Below the pieces are notes generated by a model that was not told where the DNA came from, did no database searches, and saw only the letters and a program-made list of their open reading frames with translations. From the NCBI GenBank assembly GCA_024639065.1, contig JAHEJC010000011.1:1-41528 (forward strand): DNA of 41,528 nucleotides, written 5' to 3'. Shown here piece by piece: positions 1 to 7,648 of this stretch; the first letter of the stretch is position 1; each line of letters starts with the position of its first letter. The translations under genes and the position numbers were made by a program. The DNA is from Lewinellaceae bacterium. GTDB lineage: Bacteria; Bacteroidota; Bacteroidia; Chitinophagales; Saprospiraceae.

Positions 1-138
1 GGAATCATTTCAATTGGATTAAAGAGCATTGTGGTGAGTTTCTATTTTTATAAATATCGAAGGATATTTCCCTTGATTTTATCGCATGCATTATATGACG
101 GAATTCAGTTTGCATATTTTATCACTCAGCTTCGATAA
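1..138 (+). CDS. CPBP (CAAX-type) intramembrane protease, C-terminal fragment
   Basis: The first 45 codons are open from base 1 to a TAA at 136-138, so the gene begins outside the window. The fragment is hydrophobic with a basic turn (YKYRRIFP) followed by LILSHALYDGIQFA. A His in a membrane segment followed by an Asp four residues later (HALYD) is the pattern of the last conserved motif of CPBP family metalloproteases (Abi/Rce1-like). These act within the membrane on prenylated or other peptides. Only this last motif is visible, so the glutamate motif and full topology cannot be checked. Family assignment is by motif only. Confidence 0.6.
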   Translation, partial: GIISIGLKSIVVSFYFYKYRRIFPLILSHALYDGIQFAYFITQLR

Positions 139-187
139 TATTTTAGTTTATTTTGGGGTTAAGGAATTAACATCAATGGTGAATTCG

Positions 188-210
188 CCAATTTTAATTG
201 GTTTTATTTG
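188..210 (+). terminator. Possible weak terminator after the CPBP gene
   Basis: Arms CCAATT and AATTGG separated by TT (188-201) are followed by a T-rich stretch. The stem is AT-rich and short, so this is only a candidate end for the transcript of the protease gene that stops at 138. Nothing else is apparent between 139 and 290. Confidence 0.2.
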
Positions 211-290
211 ATGTTCACATATTAAACTGCTCATTACATGTGACCGATAGGAAGATATTCATAGGCCTTTAAAAGTGAAACCATATCATT

Positions 291-752
291 ATGAAATTTA
301 TCTTAATAACCGCAATACTTTTTCTATACTTATCCTGTCAACATCAGCTACCAATAAAAGATCAGTTGAACTTACAAACCAAACTTGAGGGTAAATGGAA
401 GGCACCTGCGTTTGATGGTGAATTGAGGGAATCCTGGTCCCTTGATGATAATGGATGGATGCATCAACAGGGCTATTATATTGAGCAGAATGATACAATG
501 TATGCAGCGATGACTAAAATAGAAAAAGTAGGGAATGAGATCATACTTTTAAGTGTCATCAAAAACTCAGCACCGAAAATATTTCAAGCTATAAAACAGA
601 ATGATAAGGAACTCCTCTTTGAAAACAAAGATTATCAAAACCCATTCCGAGTAAAATATGAGTTTTTAGATCATTCCAACTACCGTAGAACCATTAGTGG
701 TTACGAACAAGATAGTTTAGTGGTCTATGAATTTAACTTCGAAAAATATTAA
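291..752 (+). CDS. Small lipoprotein, DUF6265-like
   Basis: This 153-residue protein starts with a signal peptide ending in a lipobox-like LYLSC, with the acylated Cys at residue 16, so it should be a lipoprotein. The mature part has the rhythm LEGKWK...ELRESWSLDDNGWMHQQGYY, followed by several short beta-strand-like stretches. That resembles the small lipocalin-like DUF6265 family, which has a conserved G-W near the start and an E-x-W strand. No catalytic residues can be named and the function is unknown. The gene converges with the GH53 gene with only 13 bp between their stop codons, so it is not part of that operon. Assignment to DUF6265 is from memory of the pattern and is tentative. Confidence 0.7.
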   Translation: MKFILITAILFLYLSCQHQLPIKDQLNLQTKLEGKWKAPAFDGELRESWSLDDNGWMHQQGYYIEQNDTMYAAMTKIEKVGNEIILLSVIKNSAPKIFQAIKQNDKELLFENKDYQNPFRVKYEFLDHSNYRRTISGYEQDSLVVYEFNFEKY

Positions 753-765
753 AACAGGTGGTAAC

Positions 766-2175
766 TTATTTTAACATGAGCTTTTCGGCATAAACAGTTT
801 TACCTTGACGTGTAATTTGAAGCACATAGATGCCCAAGGGAAGTTCAACCAAATCTAGATAGGTTATATTGTTATTTAACGAGTCGGACATCAGCGACTG
901 ACCGATATAGTTTAGAATATCGATTCGAAAATTTTGGTTGAACTGGTTTGAAGGGTAATCAATCTCCAGGCGTTTACTATCACTTTTCCATTGAATGGAA
1001 AAATCATTTTTATTGAAATTTTTAGTATTTGTAGAAATGGAGTATGTATGTTCCATCCATTCAATACCCCCAGGAAGGAGCAGGTTGTGATCAAAGTCAA
1101 AAAAGGTGGCATGTTCCTGGTGACTGCCTTGATCCCATTGATTCCAGCAAGGTGTTGAAACCCAGCTAGGTTCCCAATAGATTACCCCTCGACCACCTTG
1201 ATCGATCACTTCTTGCGTGAGATCGATCAACCACTTTTTTTGATTCAGAGGCGAAGCGGGTTCATAGTCCGGATGAGTTTCTGAAATAATATTATTGGCA
1301 TTGTCAAAATTATCTGTAGTCCAGATGTAACCGGTCTCAACAATAATAACTTCTTTATCAGGATAAGCTGTTCTTAATCTTCGGATTACTTGTCCGGTTT
1401 CAGGAATGGTGGTTGGCTTATGCCAGGCCCAATAATAAGACATACCGATCAAATCAAAATCTGAAACTCCATTTTGTATGAATTCATTGATCCACCATTC
1501 GGATTTTGAAGGGTCAGCCACATGCAGCATAACTTGGATGGGAATTGCCGATTCTTGCGATACTGTTCTTACCGCTTGGATGGCGCGATTAAACAAGTGA
1601 GCATTTCGTGACCATTCTAAGGTCCAGGTCTGATTATCTTCAGGTGAAAGTAAAATACCCCGATTGGTCTCATTGCCTATTTGGACCATTTCAGGAAGTA
1701 AATCATTTTGGTATAGATGAGTGAGTGTTTTGTAAATGTATTGATAAAGCGAATCACCCAGCAAATCAACCTCCTCGACTACTGATAACCAGGCAGACGG
1801 TACTAACTGTTTGGATGGATCCGCCCAATTGTCGGAGAGGTGGAAATCGAGTAAGACTTGCATACCTGCATTCTTGGAACGACGAATGCTCTTCATGACA
1901 TCTTCAAGATCACTGTACCGATTTCCTTCGTTCAATTGATCATACCAAGAAGGTGTGTGCCACAATCTCAATCGAGTGAGATTACAACCATGATCTTGGT
2001 AAATTGAATAAACATCTTTCTCAATCCCATTTTCTTTATATTGAGCACTACAATCCTCCATTTCATTGACATAGGATTGATCGGCGCCAAAAAAGAAATC
2101 TTGTCCATTGACACCAGTATAACTAATAACAAAGAGGATGCAAAGCGTATATTGAATAATCGATCGACTCTGCAT
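766..2175 (-). CDS. GH53 arabinogalactan endo-beta-1,4-galactanase, T9SS-exported
   Basis: The 469-residue protein has a signal peptide (about 1-24) followed by the typical GH53 opening FFFGADQSYVNEME and NLTRLRLWHTPSW. The TIM barrel covers about 26-390. The acid/base Glu is E169 in VQIGNETNRG and the nucleophile is E280 in VIIVETGY, both in the normal GH53 contexts. GH53 enzymes cut internal beta-1,4-galactosyl bonds of pectic galactan and type I arabinogalactan. The last ~75 residues form a T9SS type A sorting domain (LPLGIYVLQI...YAEKLMLK), so the enzyme is predicted to cross the outer membrane through T9SS and be cell-attached or released. It is the third gene of a susC-susD-gh53 run, 9 bp after susD, which makes galactan the likely target of the locus. 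Confidence 0.93.
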   Translation of the reverse strand: MQSRSIIQYTLCILFVISYTGVNGQDFFFGADQSYVNEMEDCSAQYKENGIEKDVYSIYQDHGCNLTRLRLWHTPSWYDQLNEGNRYSDLEDVMKSIRRSKNAGMQVLLDFHLSDNWADPSKQLVPSAWLSVVEEVDLLGDSLYQYIYKTLTHLYQNDLLPEMVQIGNETNRGILLSPEDNQTWTLEWSRNAHLFNRAIQAVRTVSQESAIPIQVMLHVADPSKSEWWINEFIQNGVSDFDLIGMSYYWAWHKPTTIPETGQVIRRLRTAYPDKEVIIVETGYIWTTDNFDNANNIISETHPDYEPASPLNQKKWLIDLTQEVIDQGGRGVIYWEPSWVSTPCWNQWDQGSHQEHATFFDFDHNLLLPGGIEWMEHTYSISTNTKNFNKNDFSIQWKSDSKRLEIDYPSNQFNQNFRIDILNYIGQSLMSDSLNNNITYLDLVELPLGIYVLQITRQGKTVYAEKLMLK

Positions 2176-2184
2176 GGTATTGAT

Positions 2185-4380
2185 TTAATAACCTGAATTC
2201 TGTTTTAGGTTAGGATTAGCACCTAGATCTGGGGAAGGAATAGGATATACATCTCGGAAACTTTCTACAGATCTTCCTTCCATAACACCGCCCTTCCAGG
2301 CCCATAGATAATCGGTTTGACTAAATTTATCAAAACGTACTAAGTCCGTCCTGCGGTGACATTCCCAATATAACTCTCTTGCCCGTTCTTCGATTAAAAG
2401 GTTTAAATTAAGATCTTCTGGTTTGATATTACCTCCGGATCCTTTATACGCCCGTTGTCTTACCACGTTAAAATAATCAGCAGCCTGAGTCATATCACCA
2501 CCACTTCGGACAATGGCTTCAGCCGCCATTAAATAAAAGTCTGCTAATCTAAACATGGGAAAATCAGTATCCGGGAAATCAGTATCAGATCCTTGTGTTC
2601 CATCTGAAGTCACATTTTTAAATTTTTGAATGGCATATCCTTCGGTAAATATGGTTACATCAGTAATATCTAAAGTTTGACCAGCACTATAGAAAATGCC
2701 CCGGTTGTCAAAACTGGTGCTATTGATCGCAAACGTATAATCTGGTTGATTCAGGTATAAAAGGATTTCAACAGAACCTCCTTCCGCCAGGATAATATCA
2801 TCTCCACCGATGTCCAAGATTCCATCAGCACCATTATCACCCAGGTTGATATCCCAGGAGTCATTGGCTCTAAACTTGATAGGCCCGGGTTGAACATCCA
2901 AGTTGGCAACTAAAGCGTTTTTCTCTGAGTCCCATTCCATATCAATATCCGTTTCCCAGCCATTTGCAGTGGCATCACCCAAAACACCCCACGAAGCAGG
3001 TGTCAAAGTGTACGTACTATTGGACAAGTTTACCTCAATCTTATATAATCCTGCTGAAGGAACACGGATAGTATCGCCATTCATTTCTAGTGTCCCGTCT
3101 CCTCCGTTGTCACCGAACCGGAGAGCAAAAGAAGGAATCTGGGTAATTAAGAAGCCCAGCTGATTTTCAGGAAAATATCGATATCCTTCAAAGATCCGGT
3201 TACTGGTCGGTGAAGAGATGGTATTGGTCTCCACACTAACATCCCAGCCTTGATAGGCTCCAGGTACATATAGTTTGGGGTATTTTCGGGTATTTCCTTC
3301 AACGCGTTCAAGTATTACTCCACCGAGTTCACCAAATAATTCCACTATTTGCTTAGTGGTGCGAACACCCCCCCAACCGCTCACTACTCCAGATTCGGAT
3401 GGATCCATGCTGCCTCCGATACCTGCTCTGATGATAAAAGTCATTCCACCCCAAGTACGTGTGTTTACCCCATCGAAAGTTACTGGGAATATCATTTCGT
3501 TTGAATTATGGTTATCAGCAAGAAATAGATTTTGATATTCCGGTTCCATACTATAACCGGCGTTAATAATTTTTTCACAGTATTCAAGACACTCTCCGAA
3601 TTTGCTGCTACCTGTATAGGCTTCAGCGTTGAGGTATAATTTTGCCAGTAGCGCCCATACTGCACCCTGATCCGCCCGACCATATTCATTCGATCTGGCG
3701 GATTGAATGGTACCTTCAATTTCCTTCAGTTCAGCTTCTAAATAATTGAATAAATCAGGTGCTTGAATTTGTTCTGGGAAAAACGATCCTACCACATCAT
3801 TTTCAGTTACAAATGGAACATTTCTGAACAGGTCCAAGGCATGCCAATAACTTAATGCCCTCAGAAATCTGGCTTCAGCACGAAAACCCGCGATATCATT
3901 GGCTAAGTTTTGGTCTACTCCCCGGGCATCCAATTTATCCTGAGTCGTTTCACGGATAAATTCATTACATAAAGCAATTTGATAAAAAATACGGCTGTAA
4001 AAAGCAAATATGAAACCATCTTCAGCACTCCAGTCTTGTTCATGGAAATCTTTAATCGTTTGATCATTCCATCCCACCAGTGCCTCATCGGTGGAGAGTT
4101 CCTGATGATACCAAAAGCCTCTCAAGTATTGACCAAATCCTTCGTCAATACCTTCAATATCTGATTGCCCAGCAGGTCCCTGTTGGCCACTCACTGCAAG
4201 TCCGGCATATAGCTTTGCGAGCACGGCACGATAAGCACTCGGATCGTCATACACAACCCCTGAAGTAACTACATCTTCATCCAGTGGAATGGTGTCAAGA
4301 TCCTTGACACATGAATATTGAAATGTAAGAAAGAGTGCGAAGCAAATAAATTGAATACTGAATTTAATATATTTTTTCAT
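2185..4380 (-). CDS. SusD/RagB glycan-binding lipoprotein with two embedded SusE/SusF-like modules
   Basis: This 731-residue protein is well above the usual 500-600 for SusD. The N-terminal half is normal SusD: a lipoprotein signal with Cys at residue 24, a helical body (AGFRAEARFLRALSYWHALDLFRNVPF at about 164-190) and RADQGAVWALLAKLYLNAEAY. The C-terminal part is also normal (FRLADFYLMAAEAIVRSGG at about 610-628, LIEERARELYWECHRRTDLVRF, YPIPSPDLGANPNLKQNSGY). Between them, about residues 366-553, lie two modules of SusE/SusF type: one starting YVPGAYQGWD with GDNGGDGTL, and one starting WGVLGDATANGWETD with IKFRANDSWDINLGDNGADG. They match the repeats of the secreted protein at 7649-9481. 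The gene lies 10 bp after susC. SusD proteins cap the SusC pore and hand over oligosaccharides; the embedded modules probably add binding surface. Confidence 0.9.
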   Translation of the reverse strand: MKKYIKFSIQFICFALFLTFQYSCVKDLDTIPLDEDVVTSGVVYDDPSAYRAVLAKLYAGLAVSGQQGPAGQSDIEGIDEGFGQYLRGFWYHQELSTDEALVGWNDQTIKDFHEQDWSAEDGFIFAFYSRIFYQIALCNEFIRETTQDKLDARGVDQNLANDIAGFRAEARFLRALSYWHALDLFRNVPFVTENDVVGSFFPEQIQAPDLFNYLEAELKEIEGTIQSARSNEYGRADQGAVWALLAKLYLNAEAYTGSSKFGECLEYCEKIINAGYSMEPEYQNLFLADNHNSNEMIFPVTFDGVNTRTWGGMTFIIRAGIGGSMDPSESGVVSGWGGVRTTKQIVELFGELGGVILERVEGNTRKYPKLYVPGAYQGWDVSVETNTISSPTSNRIFEGYRYFPENQLGFLITQIPSFALRFGDNGGDGTLEMNGDTIRVPSAGLYKIEVNLSNSTYTLTPASWGVLGDATANGWETDIDMEWDSEKNALVANLDVQPGPIKFRANDSWDINLGDNGADGILDIGGDDIILAEGGSVEILLYLNQPDYTFAINSTSFDNRGIFYSAGQTLDITDVTIFTEGYAIQKFKNVTSDGTQGSDTDFPDTDFPMFRLADFYLMAAEAIVRSGGDMTQAADYFNVVRQRAYKGSGGNIKPEDLNLNLLIEERARELYWECHRRTDLVRFDKFSQTDYLWAWKGGVMEGRSVESFRDVYPIPSPDLGANPNLKQNSGY

Positions 4381-4390
4381 GGCTTATTTC

Positions 4391-7339
4391 TTAGAATTCT
4401 ACATTTAAACCAAATAGTATAGTTCTTGGTCTTGGATAAATATTATTATCGATGCCTCCAAATATTTCCGGATCTAACCCATCATATTTTGTAATTAAAA
4501 ATGGATTTTGCACAGTAGCATAAATGCGGGTAAATTTACCAATCAGGTTATCAAAATTGTATCCTGCTGTGATATGATCAAATCTTAAGAAATCCGCTTT
4601 TTTTACATAATGATCGCTGAAAGTAAGGTTTCCTTGTTCAACCACATTATTATCAACAGCTGCCTGGTTGATGTTCCATAAAACACCGGTCGTTCCATAA
4701 ATTCGATTCAACCAACCCATATCTGTCTGCACATTGTTGTATACATAATTACCTACATTGGCTCTACCGGCGAAGGTTATATCAAAGTTCGAAATTTCTA
4801 CTCGGCCAGACAATCCAAATACCAAGTCCGCTGCAGGTTTTTCAAAACGATATTTATCTTCACCATTTACCATACCATCTGCATTCCGATCTACAAATTC
4901 GCCTTCAATGATGTTGCCTGCTTCATCATAAACTTGTTCAAATACATAAAATGATCTGGGTGCAAATCCAACACTGTGGATTTGAATATTACTACCTACA
5001 CCTCCCGCAATTCCACCGGTCAAAATACCTTCGTAGGTAGGATCATCTATCGCCGTAAGTTTGGTGATTTCATTTTTATTATAAGCTACATTAGCTCCAA
5101 GTTCAACCGCCACCTTAGCAGTCTTAACGGGTGTTCCAAAAAGAGCAAGCTCGACGCCTTGATTTTCCATGTTACCAATATTGGTTGTAATGAAATTGGT
5201 CAGATTAGTACCAGCCGGAACAGGAATCCGGTTGAGTAGATCTTTGGTGTCTCGCTGATAAAAGTCTAATGACCCGTTCAGTCTATCTTGGATAATTGAA
5301 AAATCCAAGCCTACATTTATAGTGGCGGTTTCTTCCCAGCGAATATTTCCATCGTATCCATTGGGACGTAAGGTCGTAACAAACTCATCTCCAAATTGGT
5401 AACGGGCATTTTCGAAACCCAACTGATATCTTGCCAGGTAGGCATAAAAATCTCCGATATCTTGTTGGCCGGTGATTCCCCAGCCAGCCCGTAATTTTAA
5501 TTTGTTTAAATAGTCTTTTTCGTTATCAATCAATTTAATGGCTAAAGCAGCAGCTGGGAACAGTCCCCAGCGGTTATCTGGCGAGAACCTGGAAGTACCA
5601 TCGCGTCTAAGTGTCAAAGTCAATAAATATCGTTCACTAAACGTATAATTGATTCGCCCATAGGTAGATAGGAGATAGTATTCCGCGGGGTCCGAGCCGA
5701 CAGTCGTTTCCGAAGGTGTACCTGCAGCATCGGAATTTCTGAAAGTATTGTCTACTTCAAAATGTTGCCAGGAATAACCAGCCATCAAATCCAAATCATG
5801 GTCTCCAAAAGTCTTTTTATAGTTGAGATAAAACTCAAGTAAGGTATTTTTTTTGGTCTGACTATATTCGTTGTTGACTCCCCCTCCATTAATCAGATCA
5901 AAAGCGAAAGAAGCTGTGGTTGGAACTACCACTGTTCCCTCTCCTTTGGAATAATCATAAGCAAGATTTAGATTTAATCGGAGTGCAGGGATGAAGCTCA
6001 AGCGATAATCAGCGGATGCATTAGCAATGTACCGATTCACTGTGCTATTGTCCTCCCGTAGATCAATCAGTGCCAAAGGATTGGTGGGAGCCAGCGCATT
6101 GGGATTTCCATTGGGAATGGTCCAGGTCCAATAACCTCCATAAGGATTACCCGGATCTAAAACAGGATGGGTAGGATCAAAACTCAGTGAATTACCTATT
6201 GCTCCTCGATCTGCAAAATGATTTTTAGTACGCATAGCTTTTAGACCTAGATTGACTTGAAGGGTGTTGTCAATAAATCCTGGATTTACATTGATACCAG
6301 CGGTAAGCCGATTAAAATTATCGGTCATCAGAATTCCACTTTTGTCAGAGAATCCCAAAGAGGCTCTAAATGGAATTTCTTTAAGTGCGCCTGCAACATA
6401 CAGGTTATGATCATGACCAATGGCAGTTTCATATATTTCATCCTGCCAATCGGTATTGGCATCGCCTACTACCTCTCGTGCAGGGTGATCTTCAGCATAT
6501 TGTTGATTTAGGGCTTCTCTGAATTCTGCAGCTGATAGGACATCCACTCGATTATATGGCGTGCCAAAAGATATATTTCCATTGTAACCCACACTTACTC
6601 GATCACCTACGCTACCTTTTTTTGTGGTGATCAAGATTACTCCGCCAGCCGCTCGATTGCCATAAATCGCTGATGCCGATGCATCTTTGAGTACGGTGAA
6701 AGACTCGATATCATTCGGATTAATGATGTTCAAGGGATTTCTGCTTCCGGAGATACCTCCATTATCGATGGGAACACCATCAATAACGATCAGTGGATCA
6801 TTGGATGCACCCAGCGACGATTCTCCCCGAATCCTGATAGCAGATCCGGCACCAGGACTTCCATCCGTAGTTATGGATACCCCGGGTACTTTGCCTGCCA
6901 ATAATTCCTGAGCGCCCGTAATGGCTCCTTTATTAAAATCTTCGCTGGTTACTGACTGAATGGAACCAGTGGCATCTTCCCTTTCAATTGTACCATATCC
7001 AACCACAATCACTTCCTCTAATATTTGACCAGCCCTTAAAACGAGGTTATATTCATTACTTTCGGTAAGCTGAACTTCCTGGGTATTATAACCAGTATAA
7101 CTTATAACGATGGTAGCTGCTTCTGCTGGGATATCCAAGGAAAAGGTTCCATCTATATCCGTGGCAGTCCCCGCATCAGACCCTTTAATGAGCACATAAG
7201 CACCAATTAAAGGTTCGTTGGTTTCAGCGTCGGAAATAACACCAGAAATCGTTCTTTGTGAAAACGTGATGACTATGGAAAGGAAAAGAAACAAAAGGGT
7301 CAGTGTTTTCTTTCTGCTTATAATTTTAAAATATCTCAT
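4391..7339 (-). CDS. SusC/RagA-family TonB-dependent outer-membrane transporter
   Basis: The 982-residue protein has a signal peptide (cleavage near residue 27), a carboxypeptidase-regulatory-like beta-sandwich (about 29-103, ISGVISDAETNEPLIGAYVLIKG), the SusC signature and TonB-box segment EEVIVVGYGTIER (108-120), and a plug domain (about 121-240, with GVPIDNGG and VLKDASASAIYGNRAAGG). A 22-strand-type barrel follows to the C-terminal NNIYPRPRTILFGLNVEF. It imports oligosaccharides across the outer membrane using TonB energy. It heads the minus-strand operon with susD and GH53, so the predicted cargo is galacto-oligosaccharide from beta-1,4-galactan. The coding region looks intact. The start is taken at the ATG that gives a complete signal peptide. 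Confidence 0.95.
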   Translation of the reverse strand: MRYFKIISRKKTLTLLFLFLSIVITFSQRTISGVISDAETNEPLIGAYVLIKGSDAGTATDIDGTFSLDIPAEAATIVISYTGYNTQEVQLTESNEYNLVLRAGQILEEVIVVGYGTIEREDATGSIQSVTSEDFNKGAITGAQELLAGKVPGVSITTDGSPGAGSAIRIRGESSLGASNDPLIVIDGVPIDNGGISGSRNPLNIINPNDIESFTVLKDASASAIYGNRAAGGVILITTKKGSVGDRVSVGYNGNISFGTPYNRVDVLSAAEFREALNQQYAEDHPAREVVGDANTDWQDEIYETAIGHDHNLYVAGALKEIPFRASLGFSDKSGILMTDNFNRLTAGINVNPGFIDNTLQVNLGLKAMRTKNHFADRGAIGNSLSFDPTHPVLDPGNPYGGYWTWTIPNGNPNALAPTNPLALIDLREDNSTVNRYIANASADYRLSFIPALRLNLNLAYDYSKGEGTVVVPTTASFAFDLINGGGVNNEYSQTKKNTLLEFYLNYKKTFGDHDLDLMAGYSWQHFEVDNTFRNSDAAGTPSETTVGSDPAEYYLLSTYGRINYTFSERYLLTLTLRRDGTSRFSPDNRWGLFPAAALAIKLIDNEKDYLNKLKLRAGWGITGQQDIGDFYAYLARYQLGFENARYQFGDEFVTTLRPNGYDGNIRWEETATINVGLDFSIIQDRLNGSLDFYQRDTKDLLNRIPVPAGTNLTNFITTNIGNMENQGVELALFGTPVKTAKVAVELGANVAYNKNEITKLTAIDDPTYEGILTGGIAGGVGSNIQIHSVGFAPRSFYVFEQVYDEAGNIIEGEFVDRNADGMVNGEDKYRFEKPAADLVFGLSGRVEISNFDITFAGRANVGNYVYNNVQTDMGWLNRIYGTTGVLWNINQAAVDNNVVEQGNLTFSDHYVKKADFLRFDHITAGYNFDNLIGKFTRIYATVQNPFLITKYDGLDPEIFGGIDNNIYPRPRTILFGLNVEF

Positions 7340-7648
7340 TGGTTAGGATAAAGTTTCTGAATTAGAATTAACTAAAAAATCGTCCATAAAAATTACTTAA
7401 ATTATCTGTCTGCTTTAATCACTATGCTTTTTGGCATCAATCGGTATGTCTAAATTTATTAATTAATATTTAATATAATATGTAAAGCTATGTAAATCAA
7501 TAATGTATTTAGATGGAAAACTTATTGTATATTTAACACTAAATTACAACAAATTTAATTAATAATAATTTAAAATTAGAATAATAATCTCTACCTTGGT
7601 AGGCCTATTTTACTCATTTTTATAACGAAATAAAAAACTATTTGTCAG
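7340..7648. promoter_or_regulatory. Divergent control region between susC and the SusE/F-module gene
   Basis: This 309-bp AT-rich stretch must hold promoters for both directions. On the minus strand TAAATTTG (7550-7557) fits the Bacteroidota -7 consensus TAnnTTTG for susC, but I see no convincing -33 element. Near the plus-strand gene there is a dyad CTACC-TT-GGTAG (7591-7602) overlapping an 8-bp perfect palindrome TAGGCCTA (7600-7607), a possible operator. No SusR-like or hybrid two-component regulator gene is seen in this window, so the controlling protein is unknown. No other coding sequence is apparent here. Confidence 0.3.
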
